The translations under genes and the position numbers were made by a program. The notes beneath the pieces were generated by a model that saw nothing but the letters and a program-made list of their open reading frames with translations, made no database searches and was not told where the DNA came from. This document shows, piece after piece, positions 1 through 8,130 of a stretch of 12,495 bases of DNA. Location of the stretch: positions 67,818 through 80,312 of the forward strand of contig DLZV01000004.1 of assembly GCA_003447235.1 (NCBI GenBank). The letters are read 5' to 3'. Origin of the DNA: Prevotella sp. Its GTDB lineage: Bacteria; Bacteroidota; Bacteroidia; Bacteroidales; Bacteroidaceae. Within the stretch, counting starts at the first letter, position 1. Each line of letters starts with the position of its first letter.

Positions 1-114
1 CTGAGCCGCACCGCCGCCTCCCTGGAGCTGAAGGAAATCACCGCCGACCGAACCTCGCCGATAGATTCGAAGGGCAGCGGCAGCCACAAGGTTTGGGTGA
101 AGAGAAAAGAATAA
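1..114 (+). CDS. C-terminal tail of an unidentified protein (5' end outside window)
   Basis: An open frame runs from base 1 to a TAA at 112-114, giving 37 residues that end in HKVWVKRKE. The stretch is clearly more GC-rich (many GCC, CGC and CTG codons) than the following genes. The C-terminus is basic. The product cannot be recognised from so short a tail, and no function is proposed. It reads co-directionally with the toxin-antitoxin pair but is separated from it by a good promoter, so the two are probably transcribed independently. The abrupt change of composition after the stop hints at a junction between DNA of different origin, which is an inference only. Confidence 0.5.
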   Translation: MSRTAASLELKEITADRTSPIDSKGSGSHKVWVKRKE

Positions 115-135
115 ATGCAAATATCTCTCAGAATA

Positions 136-167
136 TTTGTTAGTTCCGAATCTTTTTCATATTTTTG
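136..167 (+). promoter_or_regulatory. Bacteroidetes-type promoter of the toxin-antitoxin module
   Basis: A TTTG box (136-139) lies 20 nt upstream of TATTTTTG (160-167), matching the Bacteroidetes primary-sigma pattern TTTG / TAnnTTTG. The antitoxin ATG is 24 nt past the end of the -7 box, so the leader would be short and lacks a Shine-Dalgarno sequence, as is common in this phylum. The segment around the -7 box is similar to that of the promoter at 730-761. Confidence 0.75.
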
Positions 168-191
168 CGGTGTTATTAAAATGATAGTGTT

Positions 192-404
192 ATGGATACG
201 ACATTACAAACAATATATTTGCAACTTCCTAGTTCTGATATGCAGTTTTTTAAGGAATTGGCAGAAAGAATGGGATGGATTGCTAGCAAAGTGAATTCTA
301 GCTCTAAAATGTCAGAGTTAGACAAGGCAATTCTCGATGTAAAGGAGGGCAATGTTAAGAACTTCGATACAATGGAGGATATGATGAACTATCTGGATGC
401 TTAG
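192..404 (+). CDS. Antitoxin of a type II toxin-antitoxin module (RelB/DinJ-like role)
   Basis: A 70-residue acidic protein directly precedes a YafQ-like toxin. The N-terminus (LQTIYLQLPSSDMQFFKELAERMGW, about residues 5-28) predicts a short strand followed by an amphipathic helix. The C-terminal part (about 44-70) is acidic and resembles the toxin-wrapping tails of RelB/YefM-type antitoxins. From position, size and operon order, it should neutralise the toxin by direct binding and repress its own promoter. No classical ribbon-helix-helix sequence is obvious, so the DNA-binding fold is uncertain. The start is the first ATG after the promoter. The TAG is followed after only 2 nt by the toxin ATG, which suggests translational coupling. 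Similar N-termini recur in Bacteroidales antitoxins (recalled, not searched). Confidence 0.75.
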   Translation: MDTTLQTIYLQLPSSDMQFFKELAERMGWIASKVNSSSKMSELDKAILDVKEGNVKNFDTMEDMMNYLDA

Positions 405-406
405 CT

Positions 407-685
407 ATGTATAAGTTACAGCTTTCTGGAAGATTTAAAAAATCGTACAAGAAATGTATCAAACGAGGATACGACAAAACCTTGTTCGAGGAAGTTGTGT
501 CTATTTTGTTGAGAGGAGAATCATTGCCAGCAAAGTATAAGAATCATCCTTTGCATGGAAATTATGAAGGATGGAATGATTGTCATATTCTTCCTGATTG
601 GGTTTTGGTATGGAAGTATGATAATGATGAGTTAATTCTATGTTTGCTTGATACAGGAACCCATTCTGATTTGTTTAAGAAGTAA
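407..685 (+). CDS. yafQ: YafQ-family ribonuclease toxin (RelE/ParE superfamily)
   Basis: A 92-residue basic protein, the same length as Escherichia coli YafQ. The family core is present: NHPLHG at 46-51, CHILPDWVLVWKY at 59-71 and TGTHSDLF at 83-90. The residues that correspond to the YafQ active site are retained: H47, H60, D64, W65, H86 and F90. YafQ toxins are ribosome-dependent mRNA interferases that cleave within the ribosomal A site, and the intact catalytic set suggests this copy is active. It is encoded 2 nt after the antitoxin stop and ends without an obvious terminator. The module probably stabilises the surrounding accessory DNA or responds to stress or phage. The family assignment is secure; cleavage specificity cannot be read from sequence. 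Confidence 0.92.
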   Translation: MYKLQLSGRFKKSYKKCIKRGYDKTLFEEVVSILLRGESLPAKYKNHPLHGNYEGWNDCHILPDWVLVWKYDNDELILCLLDTGTHSDLFKK

Positions 686-729
686 ATCATCAATTATTTT
701 GTTGAGATTTGTAAGAACTATCTGACTTT

Positions 730-761
730 CTTGCAAATCCCAATTCTTTTTCGTACTTTTG
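730..761 (+). promoter_or_regulatory. Bacteroidetes-type promoter upstream of a long non-coding leader
   Basis: TACTTTTG (754-761) matches the TAnnTTTG -7 box. CTTG at 730-733, 20 nt upstream, is a one-mismatch -33 box. The flanking bases (a TTCTTTTTC stretch before the box and GCAG after it) parallel those of the promoter at 160-167. Transcription would start near 768, about 490 nt before the methyltransferase ATG. No better promoter was seen between here and that gene, so this is the candidate promoter for both the structured RNA and the defence operon. Confidence 0.65.
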
Positions 762-767
762 CAGTTG

Positions 768-1100
768 TCTTGCTGTGGATGGCTGGCGATGAGTCGCTGG
801 TTAAGTAAAAGTCCATGGCTTGGCCTATCATAATTAAGAAAGACGTTCTCTACGTTTTCTTCTGTTCAATTGAAACCTCGGAAATTTCAAATGGGAAGCA
901 GATGAAGACAGCAGTGGGCGTCTACCCACTGTGTATATACACATGGCATAGGTGTGCCCCTTCGTCTGGAGGGGGTACGCTCTGTGCTATCATATATACC
1001 CGCTTGGCGTAGGCTCTATTGCTTCTTATCTTTGTTCCCACAGGTCATCCGAGGACCTCAATTGGCAAGGGTAATGTAAGTGATAGATTCCCTACGCCTT
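768..1100 (+). ncRNA. Putative structured RNA or operon leader with many stem-loops
   Basis: This stretch of the 549-nt gap between toxin and methyltransferase has no convincing gene but dense base-pairing potential. Perfect or near-perfect hairpins are: AGTGGG/CCCACT (913-918 with 925-930), the 12-nt palindrome GTGTATATACAC (931-942), GGCA/TGCC (945-948 with 955-958), CCCCT/AGGGG (957-961 with 970-974), TACGC/GCGTA (976-980 with 1007-1011) and AGGTC/GACCT (1042-1046 with 1054-1058). GGCGTAG (1006-1012) can instead pair with CTACGCC (1092-1098), which is followed by TTTT, so two folds compete. A weaker helix GACTA/TAGTC (1152-1156 with 1166-1170) precedes TTTTAAAA. It could be an independent small RNA or an attenuator-like leader controlling the downstream genes. 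It matches no RNA family I can name. The remainder, 1101-1258, shows nothing else I can support. Confidence 0.4.
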
Positions 1101-1258
1101 TTCTGTTGATAGCTAATCAGTTAACCAATTCCTTATCTTACGATGAGGCTGGACTAGAATCAAAATAGTCTTTTAAAATCAGATGGTTTCTGCTTTCGGG
1201 AATCGGTGGAGTAATAGGGTGGCAAGGCTTTGCTATGCTTCCATCGGCAACGGAAGCT

Positions 1259-4014
1259 ATGGCAAAGAAACTGCAACTCAGCTATAAGGAAATCGAATCC
1301 CGATTAGAATCGTTCAAAACTAAAGTGGTGCCAGCCTCTGAGGTTGGCTACGAGATACTGAAGGCTTTTGGTAAAAGCGAAAAGGATGTGTCGAGATACA
1401 AGGAAGGAAAGGGTATCTTGAAGACCTTTGATGGCTTGCTTATCAAAGGCCTGTTCTGCTATCAGGCTATAGATACGTTGCATCTTACCACAGGTTGGAG
1501 GCATTGAAGGCTGATGCTCAGGTAAGGAAGGCTGCACCAAAGATTATTGCGGTGAGCGATGGTGAAACCCTCCTTGCTTATGATACTCGTGAGAATGATA
1601 CTTACGAGCAGAAACTCGTCAAGATGCACAGCGACTTTGGCTTCTTCTATCCTTTGATGAACGTGGAGCGAGTACACACTACGGCAGAAAACCCAGCCGA
1701 TGTGAAGGCTGCCGAGAAACTTGCCAAACTGCATGATGAGATTCGTGCTTATAACGAATATAATAGTGATGACGACTTGCACGACCTTAACATCTTCATC
1801 ACCCGTTTGCTCTTCTGCTTCTTTGCCGAAGATACAGGTATCTTTGCCGAAAATCTCTTTACCAACTTTATCAAGCAATTTACCAAGAAAGATGGTTCCG
1901 ATCTCGGCGAGATGCTAGGTCAGGCATTTCAGGTGATGAATGTGCCAAACAAGGAGCGTTCGGAAGAACTTACCAAGGAAATCAATCAGTTTCCTTACGT
2001 GAATGGCGGTCTGTTTGCCTCAGACATTCCTATCCCAAAGATGGGTTATAAGGCTAGAAAGATTATCATCGAAAGCGGCGATTTGGATTGGAAGGATATC
2101 AATCCGGATATTTTCGGTAGTATGATTCAGGCGGTGGTGAATCCTGACGTGCGTGCCAAGGAAGGTATGCATTACACGAGTGTGCCTAATATCATGAAGG
2201 TAATCAATCCACTCTTTATGGATGATTTGAGAGGGGTATATAAGAAACTGGAAGAGTTTTACGAGCAGAAGAAGAATCTGCTTGATATGAGTGCTTTGTC
2301 TCAAAATCAGTTTATTAAAGAGTGCCGACCAATCATTAATGGTTGCAATAAGTTGATGGTAAGAATGAGCAAGATGAAGTTCTTTGACCCTGCATGTGGT
2401 AGTGGTAATTTCCTGATTATCACTTATAAGCAGTTGCGCTTACTCGAAATGGATATTCTGCATCTTCGCAAGAAATGTACGCCAGAGCAGATGCTCGATT
2501 TTATCGATGGTTCGTGCATCCGTTTGGAGCAGTTCTATGGAATAGAGCTTCTCGACTTCCCTCACGAGGTAGCCATGCTTTCCCTTTGGCTTGCCGAGCA
2601 TCAGATGAACAACAAGTTTCACACCGATTTCGGTGTGAATGTTGCCGCCTTGCCTTTGCATAATATCGACCAGATAAAATGTGGTAATGCTTGTAGAATG
2701 GATTGGGAGGTAGTATGCCCTCATACCAAGGATGAAGAAGTGTTTGTATTTGGTAATCCGCCGTATTTGGGAAGCAAATTGCAAACTAAAGAGCAGAAAG
2801 AAGATATAAGCTATGTCTTTGGTAAATTAAAGAATAGTAAGATACTGGATTATATCACAATCTGGTTCTATTTGGGAGCAAAATATATTCATGAATCCAA
2901 AGCCAAGTACGCTTATGTGAGTACAAACTCAATATGCCAAGGAGAACAAGTATCTGTGCTTTGGCCTCAAATTTTGAAAATGAATGAAGAAATAGCTTTT
3001 GCTTATACTTCTTTCAAATGGACCAACAATGCAAAATATAATGCCGGTGTTACTGTTGTGATTGTTGGGGTGTTCAATAAGAGTAATAATAAGAAACTAT
3101 TGTTTACTTCCGACAAACAAATAGAATCTTCTGTGATAAATCCTTATTTATCTGTAGGAACAGAAACGATAGTACATAAGGATGTTCATACACCTGATGG
3201 CTATCCGAAATTATACTTTGGCTGCATGCCTTATGATAATGGTAACTTGTTGTTCAACAAGGTTGAATATGAAGATTTTATAGCCAAATATTCATCATTC
3301 TCTAAGTATTTGCGAATGATGTATGGTTCTGAAGAATTTATAAATGGGAAGCCTAGATACTGTTTGTGGATAGACGAACAGGATGCTGATGAGGCATTGA
3401 AAAATGAAGAAATTGCTAGGCGTGTAGAAAGAACTAAAGAACTTCGGTTGGATAGTACTGATGCTGCTTGTTTGAAATTGGCAGAAAAACCTTATCAGTT
3501 TAGAGAGCATCCGATATTAGATAGAGACAAGATTATCATTCCTCGTGTATCGTCTGAAAGGCGAAAGTACATTCCTATGGGGTTCTTGGACAAAGGAACT
3601 GTTATTTCAGATTCAGCCTTCGCCATCTATGACGCATCATTATGGCTCTTTGGCATCCTTACCAGCGAGATGCACATGGTATGGGTTCGAACAGTAGGGG
3701 GCAGATTAAAGACTGATTACAGATATTCCGCAGGTCTCTGCTACAACACATTCCCCTTCCCATCCATCTCCGACACCAAGAAGTCTGAGATAGAAGAGGC
3801 GGCAACAAATGTGCTTCTGGCTCGTGAAAACTATCCCGAGAAGACACTTGCAGATCTTTACGACCCGGAAAAAATGCCGGAGGATTTGCGTGCAGCACAT
3901 GAGAAACTGGATGCCATCGTAGAAAGCTGCTATCCTGGCGCTCCGTTCCCTAATGATGAGGCTCGATTGGAATGCCTCTTCAAACTCTATGAGAAAATGA
4001 CAGCTAACAAGTAA
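1259..4014 (+). pseudogene. DNA adenine methyltransferase of a multi-gene RM/defence system (MmeI/type IIG-like), frameshifted
   Basis: The ORF beginning MAKKLQLSYKEIESRLESF (ATG 1259; an in-frame ATG lies at 1235) ends at TGA 1505-1507. The rest of the protein continues in the -1 frame to TAA 4012-4014. Between ACC (1487-1489) and the resumed codon TTG (1495) there are 5 nt where 6 are needed, so one base is missing. Repaired, the product is about 918 residues. Catalytic motifs are intact: SAM-binding motif I FDPACGSGNFL (about 2383-2415) and motif IV NPPY (2755-2766), typical of N6-adenine methyltransferases. A target-recognition-like C-terminal region with RYSAGLCYNTFPFP follows (about 3720-3760). 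In type IIG/MmeI enzymes the N-terminus holds a D-ExK nuclease. Here the comparable segment reads DGLLIKGLFCYQ, with no E-x-K, so the protein is probably methylation-only. The in-frame TTG at 1495 might allow restarted translation of an 839-residue protein. The break could be a real mutation or a sequencing error. Confidence 0.85.
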
Positions 4015-4029
4015 TAATTAGAAAGGCTT

Positions 4030-6063
4030 ATGAACAAGATAAATGATAATATCGTTGATATCAAATATCAGCAAACGGGTACTTCGAGCAATACCAATGA
4101 ACTCGGTATGCGAGAGATGCAAGCCAAGGCTTACGAAGCCCGCAACCATCGCTTTCTGCTTATCAAGGCGCCACCTGCATCTGGCAAGAGTCGCGCCTTG
4201 ATGTTCATCGCCCTGGATAAGCTGAAGAATCAGGGCATCAAGAAGGTTGTAGTGGCTGTGCCGGAAAAGAGTATCGGCCGTTCTTTCCAAAACACCGACC
4301 TGATGAAGTATGGCTTCTTTGCCGACTGGAAGGTGGCGCAACGGTATAATCTTTGCGATACGACCGACGAGAAAGAGAAGGCAGTACGCTTTAAGAAATT
4401 CTTCCATCAAGATAAAAGCAATATCCTGGTTTGCGCCCATGCTACTCTTAGAAATGGCATGAAGGAAATAAGTGACGAGGAGTTTAATGATTGTCTCTTG
4501 GCGATAGATGAGTTTCATCATACAAGTGCTGATGTAAACAGCGGACTGGGCGATATTGTGCGCCGAGTGATGAACAATTCCACCGGCCATATCGTTGCCA
4601 TGACGGGCAGTTACTTCCGTGGTGATGGCGTTCCAGTGTTGAGGGCTGAGGATGAGGCCCGTTTCTTTCCGGTTACTTACAACTATTATCAGCAGCTCAA
4701 TGGTTATCGCTATCTCAAGAACCTCGTCTTGGGCTATCACTTCTATCACGGCAGTTATCTCGACCATATCGCTGAGGTGCTGGATACAACCAAGAAGACC
4801 ATCATCCATATTCCGAGTGTCAACTCCCGTGCATCCAGCGGCTTGGGTAAATACACGGAGGTGGATGAAATCATCAAGATCATCGGTAAGGTAGAAAAAC
4901 GGGATTACAACAATGGTGGTATCTATTATGTCAGAACCAAGGACGGCAGACTGCTGAAGGTTGCCGATCTGGAGGAAGACCATGCCGAGACCCGCAACCT
5001 GGTGCAGGGATATTTGCAACGAATAGAGAAACGTGATGATGTAGACATTATCATCGCCCTGGGTACAGCCAAGGAAGGTTTCGACTGGCAATGGTGTGAG
5101 GAATGTCTGACCATCGGTGTGCGTGGTTCGCTGACCGAAGTGGTGCAGATTATAGGAAGATGCACCCGTGATTGCGAAGGCAAGGAGACGGCAAAGTTTG
5201 TGAACATGATAGGAATGCCTGATGCCAATCAGCCCGATGTGAAGGTGGCGGTGAACGACTTTCTGAAAGCCATTACGGCTTCGCTTCTGATGGAGCAGGT
5301 AATGGCGCCTAGTTGGCATTTCAAGACGGTGAAGGATGTGGATAGTGATGAGGGCAGTCCGCTGGATGCCCGTACCCTGGTGATAGAGGGCTTGAAACCT
5401 TTGTCGAGCGAGAAGACGAAGATGATTGTAGAGGAGCAGTTGGATGATTTGAAGGCTTCTATCTTGCAAGACGAACTGGTGGTGAAAGCCATCAGCGGAA
5501 GTACTACGGCTGAAACCATCACCAAAACGCTCATTCCGAAAGTGATTCGTGAAAAGTATCCGGATTTGAGCGAGGACGAAGTGGAAGAAGTTCGTCAGCG
5601 CCTGCTGCTTGATACCCTTGTCAAGGGTGGTGAAGTGGTGGATGATAAGGGAAATCCTATCGATTTTGATGCTTCGGCAAACGACGAGGAGAAGGAGTCA
5701 GAAGGCAATCGCCTTATCAAGCTCGCCAATCGTATGATCAACATCGACCAGTTGAGCATCAATTTGATTGATTCCATCAATCCGTTTCAGCGTGCTTACG
5801 AGGTGCTGTCGAAGAATGTGGATAAGCAGACTCTGAAGATTATCCAGGACACGATGGCTGAACAGAAATTCGATATGACCATCGAGCAGGCGATGATGCT
5901 GTTTAAGGGACCCTATAAGCAATGGGTGTCAGAGCATGACGGTCTGCGCCCAGACATCAACGACCCTGACCCGAAGGTAAGGGAACTGGCAGCTGCCTTC
6001 CAAAAACTCAAGAACCTGAAGATTCGAAAAATGATGGGATTGGAGTATGAGCCGGAAAAGTAA
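4030..6063 (+). CDS. SF2 DEAD/DEAH-type helicase/translocase of the RM/defence cassette
   Basis: A 677-residue superfamily 2 ATPase. Visible motifs are Walker A APPASGKS (47-54), motif Ia-like VVVAVPEKS (73-81), Walker B DEFH (160-163), motif III MTGS (191-194), motif V GTAKEGFDW (345-353) and motif VI QIIGRCTRD (373-381). Residues 420-677 form a helical, charged C-terminal extension of unknown role. The ATG lies 15 nt after the methyltransferase stop and overlaps no other gene, so the genes are co-transcribed. SF2 proteins in this setting use ATP to translocate along DNA, as restriction translocases do. In this cassette it plausibly couples recognition by the methyltransferase to cleavage by the downstream GIY-YIG protein (inference). 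All ATPase motifs look intact, in contrast to the frameshifted methyltransferase. Confidence 0.9.
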   Translation: MNKINDNIVDIKYQQTGTSSNTNELGMREMQAKAYEARNHRFLLIKAPPASGKSRALMFIALDKLKNQGIKKVVVAVPEKSIGRSFQNTDLMKYGFFADWKVAQRYNLCDTTDEKEKAVRFKKFFHQDKSNILVCAHATLRNGMKEISDEEFNDCLLAIDEFHHTSADVNSGLGDIVRRVMNNSTGHIVAMTGSYFRGDGVPVLRAEDEARFFPVTYNYYQQLNGYRYLKNLVLGYHFYHGSYLDHIAEVLDTTKKTIIHIPSVNSRASSGLGKYTEVDEIIKIIGKVEKRDYNNGGIYYVRTKDGRLLKVADLEEDHAETRNLVQGYLQRIEKRDDVDIIIALGTAKEGFDWQWCEECLTIGVRGSLTEVVQIIGRCTRDCEGKETAKFVNMIGMPDANQPDVKVAVNDFLKAITASLLMEQVMAPSWHFKTVKDVDSDEGSPLDARTLVIEGLKPLSSEKTKMIVEEQLDDLKASILQDELVVKAISGSTTAETITKTLIPKVIREKYPDLSEDEVEEVRQRLLLDTLVKGGEVVDDKGNPIDFDASANDEEKESEGNRLIKLANRMINIDQLSINLIDSINPFQRAYEVLSKNVDKQTLKIIQDTMAEQKFDMTIEQAMMLFKGPYKQWVSEHDGLRPDINDPDPKVRELAAAFQKLKNLKIRKMMGLEYEPEK

Positions 6064-6094
6064 TTCAATTCTTAACACTCAATAAAGAAAAAAG

Positions 6095-6355
6095 ATGGAT
6101 TGGCCAGAAGAACTATTAGAAATATTTGATGACCCCTTGTTGGCGGATGTGCGTCCGAAACCGAAGGCGCCTACGTCTGATGACAGGCTGGCGCAGAAAT
6201 TGCTCGAAGTCAACAAGTGGGTGGCAGAGCATGGTAGCGAACCCACAGCAGATGGTGGCTTGAAAGAAAAGTTGCTTGCAGCATCGCTCAAGGCGCTGCG
6301 AACCAAGGCAACAGATAGCCTCAGACAGTATGATGAGTATCATCTGTTGGGATAG
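6095..6355 (+). CDS. Small conserved partner of the GIY-YIG nuclease
   Basis: An 86-residue acidic protein lying 31 nt after the helicase and 33 nt before the nuclease gene. Its opening MDWPEELLEIFDDPLLADV closely resembles the opening of the next protein (MDIDKELEDIFNDPLMDV). The middle (DDRLAQKLLEVNKWVAEHGSEP, about 29-50) and end (LAASLKALR ... YDEYHLLG) match a small domain that I recall accompanying T5orf172-type nucleases beside helicase and methyltransferase genes. No catalytic motif, membrane segment or cysteine pair is visible. A role as a DNA-binding or assembly subunit is a guess from position. The shared N-terminal motif suggests both proteins dock on the same partner or arose by partial duplication. 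Confidence 0.7.
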   Translation: MDWPEELLEIFDDPLLADVRPKPKAPTSDDRLAQKLLEVNKWVAEHGSEPTADGGLKEKLLAASLKALRTKATDSLRQYDEYHLLG

Positions 6356-6388
6356 GCTATATTATTTCACCTTATTATATATAGTGAT

Positions 6389-7615
6389 ATGGATATAGAT
6401 AAAGAATTAGAAGATATATTCAACGACCCTTTGATGGATGTTTCCTATCAGGAGGCAAAGCTCTTCGATGTGCCTGCTGACATGAAAGGCGTGATGGCTC
6501 AGAAGAAGGATGTGCCCGACCATGTGGCGCAAAGAAAACTGTGTGAAGATTTCGCACAGTTTAAGCCTCTCTTCGAACAGGTGCATCAGGATTTGAAGAC
6601 AGGGAAACGACAGTTGCAGAGAATCTCGAAGACGACTAATATGCAGGAAGGACATTTCTATATAGTAGATGGTCAGATGGTTTATCTGCAGAAAGTGGGC
6701 GAGAAGGCAATAGGTACAAGTAGGGCTTTGGATGCGCGAACCCGTTGTGTCTATGAAAATGGTACGGAGTCGGATATCTATCTCCAAACACTTCGCAAGA
6801 ACGTGGTGGCAACTGGTTATGCCATCACCGAAACTCATGAGGAGTCGGATAGCCATTTCTTCAATCCAGAGGATGTGAAGCAGGAAGACCAGGTGACGGG
6901 TTATATCTACGTGCTTCGTTCGAAATCTGAGAATCCGGAAATTCGGAACATCAAGAATCTCTATAAAATAGGTTTCTCTACGAATCGGGTGGAGGAGCGT
7001 GTGGTCAATGCTGAGCACGAACCTACTTATCTGATGGCGCCTGTAGAGATAGTAAGCACTTACAAGATAGTGAACATGCACTCCCAGAAGTTTGAGGACC
7101 TGGTGCATCAGGTGTTGCAGACGGTGAACTTCCGTTTCAGGGTGGCTGATGATAAGGGAGAGATGCATGAGGCTACGGAGTGGTATCAGGTGCCGCTGGA
7201 AATCATCGACAGCATCATTCAGAAAATCATGAATGGTACTATCATCTACTTTGCCTACAATAAGGAACAGCAATGTCTGGAGCAGCGGATAGAGAAGAAG
7301 GAGTCTCAGTTAAATCTGTCGGGCTTGAAGGTTTTGACGCTGATTATCGAGAAACAGTATTTCGAGGAGATTGTATCTGGTGTGAAGACTGAGGAGTACC
7401 GTTCGCTGAAGCAGACCACGCTTAACAAATATACTTATATTGATGAGGCTGACAGCAAGCGTTATCTCCGTCGTTTCGATGCGATAAGGTTTCATGTGGG
7501 TTATCATTCGGATAGAGATAGTGCCGTGGTTCAGGTATTGGATACTACCTATGAGGATGGCTTGGTTACTTATCATCTTGGAAAGGTATTGGAGGTGATA
7601 AGGGGAAAAGCATAA
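6389..7615 (+). CDS. GIY-YIG nuclease (T5orf172/MUG113-like) with C-terminal ASCH-like domain
   Basis: A 408-residue protein with three parts. Residues 1-165 are a family-specific N-terminus with the motif LEDIFNDPLMDV and VAQRKLCEDFAQFKPLFEQV (47-66). Residues 171-285 are a GIY-YIG-type nuclease domain: GYIYVLRS (171-178), LYKIGFS (191-197), R204 in VEERV, an E/H-containing helix FEDLVHQVL (235-243) and EWY (264-266), which supplies the usual metal-binding acidic position. Residues 313-404 (LKVLTLIIEKQYFEEIVSGVKTEEYR ... YDGL ... YHLGKVLEVI pattern) look like an ASCH-type fold, a family associated with RNA or modified-base binding. As the last gene of the cassette, it is the best candidate for the cleaving subunit. 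Its ASCH-like part could sense a nucleic-acid modification (inference). The stop abuts IS debris at 7616, so the operon's original 3' flank is lost. Confidence 0.85.
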   Translation: MDIDKELEDIFNDPLMDVSYQEAKLFDVPADMKGVMAQKKDVPDHVAQRKLCEDFAQFKPLFEQVHQDLKTGKRQLQRISKTTNMQEGHFYIVDGQMVYLQKVGEKAIGTSRALDARTRCVYENGTESDIYLQTLRKNVVATGYAITETHEESDSHFFNPEDVKQEDQVTGYIYVLRSKSENPEIRNIKNLYKIGFSTNRVEERVVNAEHEPTYLMAPVEIVSTYKIVNMHSQKFEDLVHQVLQTVNFRFRVADDKGEMHEATEWYQVPLEIIDSIIQKIMNGTIIYFAYNKEQQCLEQRIEKKESQLNLSGLKVLTLIIEKQYFEEIVSGVKTEEYRSLKQTTLNKYTYIDEADSKRYLRRFDAIRFHVGYHSDRDSAVVQVLDTTYEDGLVTYHLGKVLEVIRGKA

Positions 7616-7927
7616 ATGTTTCTCGATTTTCTGGGCAAACAGGCGGGCAGTCTTCTTTCTTGTTTCAGCCGCCAAGATTACAAGTGCCTGGAGGCAGCAT
7701 TCAAGATGTACGAGCAGCAGAAGATGATGTTCGAGCAGAATGTCCGCAGCTGCGCCGACCGCATCATCAGCATCTACCAGCCGCATCTCCGCCCCATTGT
7801 CGGAGCTCTTTGTCTCGTTTTCGCAAAAACAGGCTTGGAGACTCTCAAAAAGAGAGCTCTTAGCACCATCGACAACCTCGTGGGAGTTTTACCCTCGCCA
7901 CAAGTCAGCTGGGGCAAGATAAATTAG
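7616..7927 (+). pseudogene. IS5/IS1182-like transposase remnant
   Basis: A 103-residue frame begins at the base after the nuclease stop. Residues about 20-63 (RQDYKCLEAAFKMYEQQ ... ADRIISIYQPHLRPIV) match the segment of IS5/IS1182-type transposases that normally continues RPIVRGK..EFGAK. Here the similarity stops at RPIV and 40 unrelated residues follow to TAG 7925-7927. Only an internal piece remains, without a complete DDE catalytic set, so it cannot transpose. The direct abutment on the nuclease gene suggests that insertion and deletion removed sequence downstream of the defence operon. Inverted GAGCTCT/AGAGCTC repeats lie in the unmatched part (near 7801 and 7853). Confidence 0.6.
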
Positions 7928-7977
7928 CAGACCCTAGGTAACAGAGTTAAACAATACATACATCAACCCACCCAAAA

Positions 7978-8106
7978 GACGCCATCCTCGACCGGTTGGT
8001 GCACACAAGCGTGTGCTTTGAGTTGAAAGGAGCCTCCATGCGCCAAAAAAGCAACATAAAAAGTACAGAAACCCACAGAAATGACTATTTTTTGCAACGC
8101 CATTAG
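7978..8106 (+). pseudogene. istB: IS21-family istB (transposition helper ATPase) C-terminal fragment
   Basis: The frame reads DAILDRLVHTSVCFELKGASMRQKS and ends at TAG 8104-8106. This is the highly recognisable C-terminus of IstB ATPases (typically DAILDRLVHxAxRIELKGESMR). Everything upstream (Walker motifs, istA) is absent, so only about the last 40 residues survive. The sequence just before 7978 does not continue the family. The fragment is followed by a repeat-bearing stretch that looks like the IS21 right end. Confidence 0.75.
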
Positions 8107-8130
8107 ACTAAAGAGCCAGAAAAGTGAACG

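Noticed and set aside
815..1012. 65-residue open frame in the gap after the toxin
   Set aside because: It coincides with the dense hairpin region, has no recognisable domain and an atypical composition (many Cys, Tyr, Trp). Its sequence is better explained by base-paired RNA than by coding.
686..1258. tmRNA, RNase P RNA, SRP RNA or tRNA
   Set aside because: None of the diagnostic sequences (tmRNA 5' GGGG..GATTC start, RNase P GAGGAAAGTCC, SRP domain IV GGAAGG..AGCA loop, tRNA TTCGAnTC arm) could be found.
4018..5469. 483-residue open frame on the minus strand
   Set aside because: It lies entirely antisense to the SF2 helicase, whose ATPase motifs are intact. The translation is rich in His and Leu, as expected from a shadow frame.
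6407..7273. 288-residue open frame on the minus strand
   Set aside because: It is antisense to the GIY-YIG nuclease gene, with shadow-like His/Leu-rich composition and no recognisable domain.
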